Part shown: positions 27,876 to 37,521 of the stretch, piece by piece
How positions within the stretch are numbered: position 1 is the first letter of the stretch
Layout of the letters: the number at the start of each line of letters is the position of its first letter
Virus record (IMG/VR): IMGVR_UViG_3300009499_000019
Coordinates: 1-39,335 of that record
Source: a virus
DNA length: 39,335 bases
Strand: one strand, 5' to 3'
Made by a program: the position numbers and the translations under genes
Notes under the pieces: model-generated
What the model was told of the DNA's origin: nothing
Seen by the model: the letters and a program-made list of their open reading frames with translations, nothing else
Database searches by the model: none

Positions 27876-30800
27876 ATGTCCGACCAGATCGTTGACTCGC
27901 TCGTCGTACAACTGAAGACGGACCTGACCGCGCTCACGGCGGGCCTGACCCAGGCCGGCGAACAGGTCAAGGTCTGGTCCGTCGACGCCTCGGCCCAGCT
28001 CAAGGCCCTCGAGGTGACGGCGAACGTCACCAAGCTCGCGGGGGACCTCGCGAAGGCCACGACCCTGCTTACCGAGTGGGTGACCAGCGCCAAGGAGCGG
28101 GCCAAGGTCACGATCAAGGCCAACCTCGACCCGAAGGCCGTCGAAGACGAGATGGGCAAGGTCGCCCAGCACCTCCAGGACCAGCGATTCGCCAAGATCA
28201 AGGCCGAGTTCGACCAGGCCTCGTTTACCCACCAGCTCGAGCAGCTCGGGACCAAAGCCAAGCAGTGGGCCAAGGACACCGGCGAGAAGCTCAAAGACTT
28301 CAAAGAGGGGGCCATGGCCCTCGCGGCCGGGGGAGCGGCGATCGCCATCCCTATCGGCGAAGCGGTCAAGCAGTTCGGCGACTTCGAGAAGAGCTTGATC
28401 CGGGTCCAGTCGGTCTCCAAGGCGACCGAAGGTGAGATGGCCCAGATGAAGGCCATGATGCACCAGATCGGTATGGACACCCAATTCTCGGCCAAGCAGG
28501 CCGGGGAGGGCTTCGCCGAGCTGGCCGATCGTGGCTACAAGGCTCAGCAGATGCTCAGCGCCATGCCCGGCATCGTGAACCTGGCATCGGCGGCCCAGGT
28601 CTCGATCGGCGAGGCCGCGGCGGTCACGGGCGAGATCCTCCACGGCTTCGGGATGCAGGCCGACCAGGCGACGGCGATCGCCGACCACCTCGCCTACGCG
28701 GCCAACAACTCGGCCATCTCGATCTCCGACCTGTCGGAGTCCATGAAGTTCGTGGCGCCCGTCGCCCACTCCTCGAACCAGTCGCTGGGCGAGGTGTCGG
28801 CGATCCTCATGGCGCTCGCCAACAACGGGATCCGCGGGACGATGGGAGGCACGGCCGTCCGCGAGATGCTCACCCTCCTGCAACGGCCCAGCATGGAGGC
28901 CTCCTTCCGGCTCAAGGAGCTGGGCATCTCGATCCAGGACACGAACGGGAAGATGCTGCCCCTGACGGACATCATCGACCAGCTGCGCGAGAAGACGGCC
29001 AAGTTCACCGAGGTCAAGCGGAACGAGACGATCGCGACCATCTTCGGCATGGAGGCCCAGACCTCGGTGCTCGCCCTCATGGGACTCCACAAGGGCAAGA
29101 TCGAGGAGCTGGTGGCCGCCCAGGAGAAAGCCGCAGGGTCGGCGCAGCGGGTGGCTGATGGCGTCAACACCGGTCTGAACTTCTCGTTGAAGCAGCTCCA
29201 GGGCTCGATCGAAACGCTGGTGATCAAGGTGGGGGAGGACTTTGCCCCCGCCATCGAGTCGATCAACCTCGCCCTCACCCAGTTCACCAACTTCCTGATC
29301 CAGATCCCCGAGCCCATCCGGACGGCGGTGGAGACGCTCGCGGCGATCGCCGCGGTCTCCGGGCTGGTCGCGGGAGCGATCGGGGCGATCCTGAACGTCC
29401 TGCCGGCGGTCGCAGCTGGTTTCGCCGCGCTCGCGAGCCCCGCGGGCCTCGCCATCATCGCGACGGCTGGGCTCGCGGCAGCGGTCATGGCCGTGGTGGG
29501 CGCGCTGAAGCAAGCCCAGGATCAGGAGGACAAGCGCAAAGCGGGGCTCGCGGGGACCCTCAAGTCCACCGAGGACCTCATCAAGCGGTACGAGGAGCTG
29601 AAGACCAAGACGCACCTGACCAAAGCCGAGGAGGAAGAGCGTCACGCTATCTTGGCCAAGCTGGACGCCATCTCTCCGGACCTGGTGACGGGCTACGACT
29701 CCCAGGGCCGCGCTCTCGACGCGAACACCGACGCGGCCAAGCGCTACATCGCGACGCTCAAGGAGCAACTGGCGCTCGAGAAGCAGGTGGCGCAGCAGCA
29801 CCTCGAGGGGGCCCGGAACAAGGTCGCGGAGTTGCACGTCAAGCTCCTCGAGGCGCAGGAGCAGCTCCGGAACACCGGGACCGCCGACAACACGACGATC
29901 GTGGGCGGCATCCAGGTCGGCGACAAGCGGGCCGAGCTGGCGGCCTACATCCAGGATCTCCGGAAGGAAATCTCGGCGGCCCAGGCGGACTACGACAAGC
30001 TCAAGGCCAAGATCAAGGGGGCGGACGCCGCCGGGGATGGCCACGGCGGCACCACCCAGCGCGGCAAGTCGGTCGAGATCCGGACCCGGCACCACCTGCC
30101 GAGGGCCAAAAAGGAGAAGGAGGACGATCCCCTCGACCCCGTGCGAGAGGCCATGAGCCTGGACGACGCCAAGCACTCGGCTGGCGCCCTCTCGGACGAG
30201 GCCTATCTCCAGCGCCTGATCGCGCACCAAAAGAACTTCAACCAAGCGAGCACCGAATACTGGCAGATCCAGGAGGAGATCAAGCGCACCCGCCAGGACA
30301 TCGCCGACAAGGCCGACGAGCGCGAGGACAAGGAGCGGAAGGCGGCCAAGGACTCGACGGATGCCAACCTCGCGGCGGCCGCCCTGATGGACAACAAATC
30401 GGCGGTCCTGAACGTTCAGCTGGCCAGCTACGAGCACCAGCTCGACGTGCTCAAGGCCCACCACGGGAAGGCCGTCGACATCCTCGACATCGAGAAGAAG
30501 ATCCGCGACGTCAAGAAGAAACAGACCGACTACCAGCAACAGCAGCTGGACAAGGCGCTCCAGACCATGCAGACCATGGCCGGACTCGCCGACGGGATGT
30601 TCAAGGCGTCCGACACCTCGAAGCTCGACGAGCTGACGGCCAAGGCCGCGGTGATCCAAGACAACCTGGACCGGATGCACAAGGCTGGGATCGACCCAAG
30701 CAACCCCGAGTTCGCCAAGCAGCAACGGGAGCTGGACGCCACTCACACGGACATTCAGAAGGCCCAGGACACGCAGGACGGGGCCGTCCCTGGGTTTCTA

Positions 30801-31748
30801 GCGGGTCACGCTCAGGCGCTCGCCGAGTTGCCCGGCAAGCTCAAGGACATGGGCGAAGGCCTACAGTCCTTCGTCAAGACGCTGACCGCTGCGGTCCCGT
30901 CCCTCGCCCCCCTGTTCTCGCAGCTCGGGGCGGCCCTCGCCCCGGTCATCGCGGCCCTGCCGCCCCTCTGGGTGATCGTGGCCGCGGTTGTCGCGGTGCT
31001 GACCCTGTTCGCGCTTGCGTGGCAGCAGAACGTGGCCGGCATCCAAGAGGCCTTCGGCAATCTGATGAGGGGAGTCCTGTACCTCTGGAACGCCCTGGTC
31101 AACTTCCTGGCCCCCGCCGTACAAGTGGTCGGGACCGTCTTCTCGGCCCTATTCAACGTCCTCGGCGTCCTGTTCACCGTCGTTGGCGCGGTCGTGAACG
31201 GGATCGCCTCCCTGGTCAACTGGGTCTGGAACGTCATCAGCGCGTTCACGCCGCTCAAGGCCATCATCGATGGTATCTCATGGGTCTTCGGGCAGCTTGG
31301 AAGCGCCATCGAGTGGCTTATCAATTGGGTCATGGATCGCTTCGGCGGCAAGCATGTGCACTTCAGCTCCGCCGGGGACAACCAGCAGCAGCTGCAACGG
31401 CAGGCGGCCGATCAATATGGCCTGACTAACGCGGACATCGGCAAGATCCTGATTCAGCAGCTCGGGACGGCGGTCAAACAGGGGCTCGTCGAGGCCCTCG
31501 GCTCCGTCACTTCGTTCAACCCGCTCCCGGTGGCCGACGTGACCAAGCAGGGCTTTTTCAGCGTCGGGCCCGCCTCCCGGTTCTTCATCGAGCGGGAGGT
31601 GACGCTGAAGCACGAGCTGACCATCCAGGGGACCATGGACAAGAGTCAGCTGGTGCAGCTCGCCGGGGACAAGGACGTCCGGGCCGCGTTCCAGAAAGCA
31701 GTTACCACCGAGGCCCAGACGGTGAGCCTCATGCCGAAGTTCGCTTAG
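27876..31748 (+). CDS. Tape measure protein
   Basis: At 1290 residues the largest protein, lying after the chaperone pair, with GGAGG before the ATG. It sets tail length; at about 0.15 nm per residue the tail would be near 190 nm. The N-terminal third is helical and contains the conserved TP901-type segment (AKQAGEGFAELADRGYKAQQMLSAMPGIVNLASAAQVSIGEAAAVTGEILHGFGM, about 205-265). Hydrophobic stretches lie at about 485-545 and 1028-1050 (WVIVAAVVAVLTLFALAW), able to enter the host membrane at infection. Long charged coiled coils cover about 550-960. The C-terminal part ends with a beta-like portion (FFIEREVTLKHELTIQGTM). No peptidase motif is apparent. Confidence 0.92.
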   Translation: MSDQIVDSLVVQLKTDLTALTAGLTQAGEQVKVWSVDASAQLKALEVTANVTKLAGDLAKATTLLTEWVTSAKERAKVTIKANLDPKAVEDEMGKVAQHLQDQRFAKIKAEFDQASFTHQLEQLGTKAKQWAKDTGEKLKDFKEGAMALAAGGAAIAIPIGEAVKQFGDFEKSLIRVQSVSKATEGEMAQMKAMMHQIGMDTQFSAKQAGEGFAELADRGYKAQQMLSAMPGIVNLASAAQVSIGEAAAVTGEILHGFGMQADQATAIADHLAYAANNSAISISDLSESMKFVAPVAHSSNQSLGEVSAILMALANNGIRGTMGGTAVREMLTLLQRPSMEASFRLKELGISIQDTNGKMLPLTDIIDQLREKTAKFTEVKRNETIATIFGMEAQTSVLALMGLHKGKIEELVAAQEKAAGSAQRVADGVNTGLNFSLKQLQGSIETLVIKVGEDFAPAIESINLALTQFTNFLIQIPEPIRTAVETLAAIAAVSGLVAGAIGAILNVLPAVAAGFAALASPAGLAIIATAGLAAAVMAVVGALKQAQDQEDKRKAGLAGTLKSTEDLIKRYEELKTKTHLTKAEEEERHAILAKLDAISPDLVTGYDSQGRALDANTDAAKRYIATLKEQLALEKQVAQQHLEGARNKVAELHVKLLEAQEQLRNTGTADNTTIVGGIQVGDKRAELAAYIQDLRKEISAAQADYDKLKAKIKGADAAGDGHGGTTQRGKSVEIRTRHHLPRAKKEKEDDPLDPVREAMSLDDAKHSAGALSDEAYLQRLIAHQKNFNQASTEYWQIQEEIKRTRQDIADKADEREDKERKAAKDSTDANLAAAALMDNKSAVLNVQLASYEHQLDVLKAHHGKAVDILDIEKKIRDVKKKQTDYQQQQLDKALQTMQTMAGLADGMFKASDTSKLDELTAKAAVIQDNLDRMHKAGIDPSNPEFAKQQRELDATHTDIQKAQDTQDGAVPGFLAGHAQALAELPGKLKDMGEGLQSFVKTLTAAVPSLAPLFSQLGAALAPVIAALPPLWVIVAAVVAVLTLFALAWQQNVAGIQEAFGNLMRGVLYLWNALVNFLAPAVQVVGTVFSALFNVLGVLFTVVGAVVNGIASLVNWVWNVISAFTPLKAIIDGISWVFGQLGSAIEWLINWVMDRFGGKHVHFSSAGDNQQQLQRQAADQYGLTNADIGKILIQQLGTAVKQGLVEALGSVTSFNPLPVADVTKQGFFSVGPASRFFIEREVTLKHELTIQGTMDKSQLVQLAGDKDVRAAFQKAVTTEAQTVSLMPKFA

Positions 31749-31757
31749 GGGGCCGGT

Positions 31758-34613
31758 ATGCGCACGGTCGGACCCAACACCCAAGCCGAAATCGACGCCC
31801 AGGTCTTCAAGCGGAGCATCCGGATCTCCGTCTACGACGAGAGCGGGAACGAGATCCCGGTCCCGTTCGACGCGATCCGGAAGTGGCCGAAGGTAGAGAG
31901 CGACCTCGACAAGGTCACCTGGCGCATGGATGCCGTCTTCAACCGGAACCCCACGACGACCGGCATCTTCCTGCGCGGTCGAACGATCAAGGCTTGGGAC
32001 GTTTTTGCCACGGGCGAGGATCTGCCGCTCTTCTCGGGCTACATCGCCGATGCTCTCGAGACAGACGACTATGCGAGCGGCTACGCCGAAGACACCTACT
32101 CCGTTACCTGCATGGGCGAGTTGGCCCGCAAGTGGGATACCTTCTTCACCCGCTACGAGTGGCGGCCGGCGACCTTCAACCCAGGGGCTGGATCCCCCGA
32201 TGAATCGAACCACTCCCCTCGCCTCACTGGGATCGTCCGGAAGTACCGGCTGACGGTCACCTACACCCACGATGCCACCCAGGCGACCACATCGGCGGCT
32301 GCGTGGAACGCAACGGGGGGATCGCCCCCCCAGACCTACGCCTATACGACCCTTTCGGCGGCGCCCCCATTCTCCGTGGGCGATCGCGTTTTCGTCTCCA
32401 GCGGCCATCGGGTCGAGAAGTTCGACATTGCGGCCGTCAACGCGGGAAACCAGCTTCAGATGCAGGTGCCGGACGACACCAGCCACACGGTCGGGTTCAC
32501 GAACGTCACCTTTTACCCCTCGGGATCCAAGGTCACCAAGTCGGGCGTCGCCGTACCCATGGCGGCCCCACTCTACTTCGGCGATACGAACCTCGAGAAC
32601 TGGATCACCGTCTACAAGAGCGACGGCGTGACGGTCATGACCTCGGGCACCGACTACAACGCCTTCATCGACATGGTATCGGGGCTCCTCACGCTTGTTT
32701 TCTGGAACTCGCCGGGCTCGACCTTCACGATCGACGTGTACGCGGTTGAGCGCTGGTGCATCCTCAACCACCGGCGGTACAACGGGACGGTCGTCGCCCC
32801 GTACTACTACATCCTGTCGGGCATCGCGGGCCAGACGGGCGCCGAGCGCTGGAACGACCTCGCCAAGACCACCGTCCGGGCCGACAAGACCCACACGAAC
32901 GCCGAGGTCTGGGCCGCCGATCCCTCGGGCATCTTCGCCTCCGACTCCCTCACCACGCGCTGGATCTCGGTCTGGTTGGGTGGCGTGGAATACTTCGGCA
33001 AGGCCGCGAGCGTCGACAAGAGCGGGGGCGCCAATAACGGTCAAATCCTGCTCGACGCCTCGTACCCCCTGCGGTCCTACTCAGGAACACTCCTCACGGG
33101 GCTCCAGGGCGGCGAGCAGCTCGGCAACACCTCGACGACCTGTTACGAGATCCTCGACCCTGGTTGCCGCTACATGGTCCTCTTCGAGCCGAATGGCGGC
33201 AACAGCGCTGGGTCGGCCTTCAAGGGTGAGCACCAAGGGGGATGGTTCATCCTCGGGGCCAAGACAAAGAAAGCCGCCATCGTGATCCCAGGCTACGCCC
33301 AGGACCTGACGACGTCCGCTATGAACTGGCAGTTTTCGATCGACTGCTACAACAACCCGTCGCCCTTCGTCGCTCCGGCGGCGAGCGGCTACAACCCCTC
33401 AGACGCGAACGCCTCGAACGACGTGGCCCAGTGCATGCAGTCGATGCTTCTTACTTGCGGCATCCCCTCGGGCAACTTCCAGGTGACTCCGACTGGCTAC
33501 ACGCTCGCCCCCTTCGCTCGAGCCCAGACCAAGGCTGGGGACATGCTCGACCAGATCCGGAAGGACACGATCCCCCCGAACTACCGGGTCCGGGAGGACG
33601 AGTCGGGCAACGTCGTGATGGGCTACGTGGCCCAGCTGCCCACAGCCCAGTTCACGCTCCGCAGCGTCGAGAATTTCAAACCGAAGGAAAATCCGAAGGC
33701 GGTGACTCGAGTCATCGTCAGGGGGAAGCAGACCGAGGTCAGCCGCGCTGGCCAACTGAATCCGGTATACCTGAACATCCAAGATACCCAAAAGCTCTTC
33801 GACGGCTTCAATCAGAACTTCCAGCAAGCAGCGGTCATGACGACGAGCTACGCGAGCGTGACGTTCACGATCCCGAACATCGAGCCGGGGCGGTGGCCGA
33901 TCGTCTCAAAGGTCGTCACGTCCAACTCGTCTACGGGCCAGGCCTTCGTGGGGGCCCGCAAGACGACGAGCGACCCGATCCGCTGGCTGCCGACCGGAGT
34001 CAAGCAGAACGACGGGACCCAGAATTTCAACAAGCAGGAGTGGACGGGGTTTGAGGCCGGCGGCTTCTCGAACCTCGACCTCCAACCCAACATCCCATGG
34101 CTACTGATCGCCCAGTTCGAGGCTTACGGCCTCCCTGGCCAGACCGACAGCACCTCCTACTGGATCGACGAGGTGGAGGTCTGGGTGAAGGAGGGGCCCT
34201 ACTGGGAGGCGGCCCTCACCTCGGGCACGGCGAACGCCCCAGCTGATGGCCCTCTCGGGACGGCCGGATTCGGGGCGAGCTGGAACGTGCCCAACCGGCT
34301 GCTATCCCAGTCCTACCGGTTTGCGCCGCTCACCTACATGCAGCGCAACGCCCCGGTGACGCACCAGGTCCTAGTGGTCGACGTGCCCGGCGCGACGGTC
34401 GGCCAGTGCCGAGACATCGCCGAGGCGTACATCAACCAAGCGGTGAGGGGCGCCGAGTTCTACACCTGCCAGGCGGCCTATGACCCGCGCGTCCAGCAAG
34501 GAGACACCGTCGCCGTGAACCTCGACGACGGCAGTACCAAGACCCTGCTCGTCTGGGGCCTCTCGAAGGAGGAACAGACGATGCAGCTCACCATAGCCGA
34601 CTACAGCCTGTAA
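31758..34613 (+). CDS. Tail tip / hub-like protein
   Basis: A 951-residue protein following the tape measure. The N-terminal 130 residues (FKRSIRISVYDESGNEIPVPFDAIRKWPKVESDLDKVTWRMDAVFNRNPTTTGIFLRGRTIKAWDVFATGEDLPLFSGYIADALETD) look like the first hub domain: a structure in which a domain is measured against a local frame. Beta-rich domains occupy the middle, one with Tyr/Ser-rich loops (about 150-480). The end reads AYDPRVQQGDTVAVNLDDGSTKTLLVWGLSKEEQTMQLTIADYSL, typical for hub proteins (gp27/gpJ-like domain ends). It could anchor fibres and contact the host. The identification rests on position, size and the end motif. Confidence 0.7.
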   Translation: MRTVGPNTQAEIDAQVFKRSIRISVYDESGNEIPVPFDAIRKWPKVESDLDKVTWRMDAVFNRNPTTTGIFLRGRTIKAWDVFATGEDLPLFSGYIADALETDDYASGYAEDTYSVTCMGELARKWDTFFTRYEWRPATFNPGAGSPDESNHSPRLTGIVRKYRLTVTYTHDATQATTSAAAWNATGGSPPQTYAYTTLSAAPPFSVGDRVFVSSGHRVEKFDIAAVNAGNQLQMQVPDDTSHTVGFTNVTFYPSGSKVTKSGVAVPMAAPLYFGDTNLENWITVYKSDGVTVMTSGTDYNAFIDMVSGLLTLVFWNSPGSTFTIDVYAVERWCILNHRRYNGTVVAPYYYILSGIAGQTGAERWNDLAKTTVRADKTHTNAEVWAADPSGIFASDSLTTRWISVWLGGVEYFGKAASVDKSGGANNGQILLDASYPLRSYSGTLLTGLQGGEQLGNTSTTCYEILDPGCRYMVLFEPNGGNSAGSAFKGEHQGGWFILGAKTKKAAIVIPGYAQDLTTSAMNWQFSIDCYNNPSPFVAPAASGYNPSDANASNDVAQCMQSMLLTCGIPSGNFQVTPTGYTLAPFARAQTKAGDMLDQIRKDTIPPNYRVREDESGNVVMGYVAQLPTAQFTLRSVENFKPKENPKAVTRVIVRGKQTEVSRAGQLNPVYLNIQDTQKLFDGFNQNFQQAAVMTTSYASVTFTIPNIEPGRWPIVSKVVTSNSSTGQAFVGARKTTSDPIRWLPTGVKQNDGTQNFNKQEWTGFEAGGFSNLDLQPNIPWLLIAQFEAYGLPGQTDSTSYWIDEVEVWVKEGPYWEAALTSGTANAPADGPLGTAGFGASWNVPNRLLSQSYRFAPLTYMQRNAPVTHQVLVVDVPGATVGQCRDIAEAYINQAVRGAEFYTCQAAYDPRVQQGDTVAVNLDDGSTKTLLVWGLSKEEQTMQLTIADYSL

Positions 34614-34625
34614 CGGAGGCCACCC

Positions 34626-35510
34626 ATGCCCGACTTCACGATCCGCGCCCAGGGCGCGGCTCGCTCAACCGAGTTCGACCTCGATTCATGGCCGAGCGGA
34701 GGCTCCTACCACCTTGACCTCGAGCTGACCGATTGGGGGGTGTCCAACCAGTCCGAGCCCAAGGAGGTCCAGACAGCCGAGGGCGCCGTCCTGTACCTGC
34801 CGCTCGATCAGGCCTGGGGCCGCCGGGTCATCAAGCTATCGGGCGCCGTCGACTGCTCAAGCATCAACGACAAGGACTACAAGCGGTCGTACCTGACCTC
34901 CTTCATCCGGGGCAACAAGACCATCCGGCGCAAGAGCTGGGAGATCAACGTGTTCGGGATGGCCCCGGTCGAGGTCGGTATGAGCAAGAAGACGCCGCTC
35001 CTCTTGATGTACGAGGCGACGTGCTACGCGACGCCCCCGTTCTGGAACCACGCCGTCCAGCTGAACCAGATCGCCTACACGACGCTCCTCTATCCGGACT
35101 TCGGCACCCCCTACGCCGAGGCCATGCCCTCGTACGTCTTCGCGGTCACGCCGAGCACCATTCCCTCGAGCAAGTCGCCCTCGACGCCGGTCGGCACGAT
35201 CACGGCGAGCCCTGGGGCCTACCCGAATCCCCACCTGACCATCAACAACTGGGGCACGGCCTTCTTCTACGGGACGATCGCACTCGCCGGCTTCCCCGCA
35301 AGCACCGACGTTTACCTCCGGGGTCAGGGCATCTACCGCATCAAGGTCACCACGAACGGATCCGGGGCGGCCAACGTCGTCGCGTCCCAGCGATTCATGG
35401 TCTACGCCGGTCTCAACTCGATCCGCTTCGAAGACGTCAACGGCAACGCGCTGAACCTCGGGGCCTCGGCCTCGGTAGACTTCGGGGCGTCCACCGTCCG
35501 CTACCTGTAA
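34626..35510 (+). CDS. Distal tail protein-like
   Basis: A 294-residue protein with GGAGG before its ATG. The pattern FDLDSWPSGGSYHLDLELTDWGVSNQSEPKEVQTAEG, RRVIKLSGAVDCSSINDKDYKRSYLTSFIRGNKTIRRKSWEINVFGM (about 80-125) and LMYEATCYATPPFWNHAVQLNQ resembles the N-terminal ring-forming domain of Dit proteins ('...G..i.l.G.i......e..e...l...L.g......w...g...y.v...'). The C-terminal half is beta-rich (SPGAYPNPHLTINNWGTAFFYGTIALAGFPASTDVYLRG) and fits the outer galectin- or carbohydrate-type domain. The order hub then Dit is reversed from the usual, so the two calls could be exchanged. Confidence 0.65.
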   Translation: MPDFTIRAQGAARSTEFDLDSWPSGGSYHLDLELTDWGVSNQSEPKEVQTAEGAVLYLPLDQAWGRRVIKLSGAVDCSSINDKDYKRSYLTSFIRGNKTIRRKSWEINVFGMAPVEVGMSKKTPLLLMYEATCYATPPFWNHAVQLNQIAYTTLLYPDFGTPYAEAMPSYVFAVTPSTIPSSKSPSTPVGTITASPGAYPNPHLTINNWGTAFFYGTIALAGFPASTDVYLRGQGIYRIKVTTNGSGAANVVASQRFMVYAGLNSIRFEDVNGNALNLGASASVDFGASTVRYL

Positions 35511-35522
35511 AGGAGGAAACCG

Positions 35523-36668
35523 ATGTCCCTCACCCTGACCTACTCGTCCCGCCAGCAAGATTTCACGACCGGCACCCATGACGGAGCGCGCGTCAACACC
35601 GCACTGGATCAACTTTACGCCACATTCGCCTCCATCAAGGCGTTTCTCGACGCTATCACGGTCACCAACGCGGGGACGACACTCAACTTGACGAACATCC
35701 CGGTCACGAGCGCTCCCAATACATGGACGGCAAAGCAAACGATCGACGCTGGGAACACGGCTGGATCAACGGATCTATTCGTGCTAACCCGTGGGGCCGG
35801 TGGTGGATACGGTCAGACTGTTTTCACGCAATATTACGGGACCGCGTCCGATTCCGCCCTTCGAATCTCTACGGGGGGCGTCACCAATGCCGTCACGTTG
35901 CTGAATAGCTCTGGGAATGTGGGCATAGGCACGACCACGCCCGCCTATGCTCTGACGACGCAGAACAACCAAAACGCCGAGACGGGCATCCAGGTGCGCA
36001 ATGACACGAGCGGGACCGGCGCGTCAGCGATGCTCTCCGCCAGCCTCGGAAATAACGTGCAATATTTGCGCGCGGGGGCCATTTCCGCGGGCTACACCGC
36101 TAACGGGATGGTGGCTCCGAATACGTGCGCGCTATTCTCCTACGGAGCAACCGGCGGGCTAGGGGTGTTCACGTTCGACAATACCGTCCTCACGCTCGGC
36201 ACCAACAACGCCCCGCGCGTGTTGCTCGGCACGACCGGTCACACCTACCCGAACGTCGACAACTCGCAGAACCTGGGGACCGGCACAAATCGCTGGGCCG
36301 CTGTCTATGCGGGGAACGGCGTGATCCAGACATCGGATGCCCGGCGCAAGACCGAAGTTGCACCGCTCGCCCCGGGCCTCGGCCTGGTCAAGGCCCTTCG
36401 GCCGGTCTCGTTTAGGTACACGGAGGAGGGGAGCCGGACGCATTTCGGCCTGATCGCTCAGGACCTGGTCGAGGCCCTCAAGGAAAACGGCGTGGATGCA
36501 GCGGACTTTGCCGGCCTAATGACCCACGCCGAGGCCGACGAGGATGGCAACGAGGTCGAGCTCTACGGCCTCAACTACTCGTCCCTGATCGCCCCGATGG
36601 TCAAGGCGATCCAGGAGCTCTCGGCAAAGGTCACGGCTCTCGAGGCCCAGCTGGCGAGCAATTCATGA
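35523..36668 (+). CDS. Tail fibre with S74 self-cleaving chaperone
   Basis: A 381-residue receptor-binding fibre. AAAGGAGG precedes the ATG. The N-terminal part is fibrous with Gly, Ser and Thr-rich repeats (GTGTNRWAAVYAGNGVIQ and similar). The C-terminal 110 residues form the intramolecular chaperone (Peptidase S74): TSDARRKTEVAPLAPGLGLVKALRPVSFRY, SRTHFGLIAQDLVEAL, LYGLNYSSLIAPMVKAIQELSAKVTALEAQL. The cleavage site is S271-D272 in the SDARRK motif, with the catalytic Ser/Lys pair. It folds the fibre as a trimer and then cuts itself off. The gene ends in an ATGA overlap with the next one. Confidence 0.88.
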   Translation: MSLTLTYSSRQQDFTTGTHDGARVNTALDQLYATFASIKAFLDAITVTNAGTTLNLTNIPVTSAPNTWTAKQTIDAGNTAGSTDLFVLTRGAGGGYGQTVFTQYYGTASDSALRISTGGVTNAVTLLNSSGNVGIGTTTPAYALTTQNNQNAETGIQVRNDTSGTGASAMLSASLGNNVQYLRAGAISAGYTANGMVAPNTCALFSYGATGGLGVFTFDNTVLTLGTNNAPRVLLGTTGHTYPNVDNSQNLGTGTNRWAAVYAGNGVIQTSDARRKTEVAPLAPGLGLVKALRPVSFRYTEEGSRTHFGLIAQDLVEALKENGVDAADFAGLMTHAEADEDGNEVELYGLNYSSLIAPMVKAIQELSAKVTALEAQLASNS

Positions 36669-37288
36669 ACCCGCCTATCGCGAACGCCTTCGGGCGCTGG
36701 TGGCTCGGCGGAGCCAAGTACCAGGCCTCGGCTTTCCTGGCTGGTGCCTCCTGGCGCGTGGGCATCGTCGAGGCGCTTCGGCCAAGCGGTCGTACACTTG
36801 CCGGGTGCCGGGGCCTCGAGGATATCGTCGACGTGTTCCGGGGCCGCTGGCATTGGCTCCCCGATCCGCTTTGGCAGGCCTGGGATCAGGTCTTCCCGCC
36901 GGTCATGCTGCTCGCGCGAGGCGGCGATGACTGTGACGGATGGGCGATGACCCATGCCCAAGCCGTCGAGGCCGTGCTCGAGGCCTACGGCTGGCACTCA
37001 TGGATTGTCTCCTACCTGGCCGACCCATGGCAGGAATCGCACCACTTCGCCGCGGCCGTCGACCCCCGGGGGCGGGTCTGGGCTATCCAGCCTCAGCCCT
37101 CCATTCTGCAGCGATCGGACCTGCAGATCGTCTATGGACCCTATCCGTCGGTCGGAGAGGCCGTCCGAGCGATCGCCGCCGGCTATGGGGCCGAGGTCGT
37201 CTGGTACGACGTGCGATACCCCGACTGGCGCCCCTACATCCCGAACATCACCCCCGGATCCCCCGCTTCGGCGGGGGGCTTTTCTTGA
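36665..37288 (+). CDS. Transglutaminase-like cysteine hydrolase
   Basis: A 207-residue protein with the catalytic pattern of the transglutaminase/BTLCP group: Cys90 in GGDDCDGWAMTHAQAVEAVLEAYGWHSWIV, His127 in ESHHFAAAVD and Asp133 shortly behind, then RVWAIQPQPSI. It lies between the fibre and lysis genes. No signal peptide or transmembrane segment is present. It could be a virion-bound enzyme acting on peptide cross-links of the cell wall at entry, or an accessory of lysis; the sequence cannot decide. The last codons are themselves part of an intrinsic terminator (Ser-Ala-Gly-Gly-Phe-Ser). Confidence 0.7.
   Translation: MNPPIANAFGRWWLGGAKYQASAFLAGASWRVGIVEALRPSGRTLAGCRGLEDIVDVFRGRWHWLPDPLWQAWDQVFPPVMLLARGGDDCDGWAMTHAQAVEAVLEAYGWHSWIVSYLADPWQESHHFAAAVDPRGRVWAIQPQPSILQRSDLQIVYGPYPSVGEAVRAIAAGYGAEVVWYDVRYPDWRPYIPNITPGSPASAGGFS
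37260..37286 (+). terminator. Intrinsic terminator with TTCG loop at the end of the tail genes
   Basis: CCCCCGC (37260-37266) pairs with GCGGGGG (37271-37277) around a stable TTCG tetraloop and is followed by GCTTTTCTT. It overlaps the 3' end of the hydrolase gene. The lysis genes follow at 37301, so they are probably reached by readthrough or have a promoter that I cannot identify. Confidence 0.9.
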
Positions 37289-37300
37289 GAGGACCTGCCC

Positions 37301-37519
37301 GTGAGCCAAACCCTCATTGCAGCCTTGATCTCGGGCAGCGTCTCCGTGGTCTCCTCCCTCATCGTGTTCGCCGCCTTCTTCGGCGGCGTCATCGAGCGGA
37401 TCAAGGCGCTCGAGCGGCACATCGATCGAACCGTCACGCGCGTCGAGTTCGAGCGCCTGGTTACCGAGATCAAGGGCCTGCGCAAAGACCTGATGAATAT
37501 CCTTCTGCGGGAGCGCTAG
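37301..37519 (+). CDS. Membrane-anchored small protein (holin-like / XhlA-like)
   Basis: A 72-residue protein with GTG start behind GAGAGGA. Residues 5-29 (LIAALISGSVSVVSSLIVFAAFFGGVI) form one transmembrane helix, and the remainder is a charged coiled coil (ERIKALERHIDRTVTRVEFERLVTEIKGLRKDLMNILLRER). This layout recalls one-TM lysis accessory proteins such as XhlA. It precedes a two-segment membrane protein and the amidase, so it belongs to the lysis cassette. Which of the two membrane proteins is the holin cannot be decided. Confidence 0.7.
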   Translation: MSQTLIAALISGSVSVVSSLIVFAAFFGGVIERIKALERHIDRTVTRVEFERLVTEIKGLRKDLMNILLRER

Positions 37520-37521
37520 CG

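Noticed and set aside
27711-30746. Open reading frame of 1011 codons on the minus strand opposite the tape measure gene
   Set aside because: It mirrors the high-GC third-position bias of the tape measure gene, has low-complexity Leu/Val/Arg composition and no ribosome site. Similar long antisense frames lie opposite the portal and tail genes.
35523-36668. Diversity-generating retroelement acting on the tail fibre
   Set aside because: There is no reverse transcriptase gene and no template/variable repeat pair in the window.
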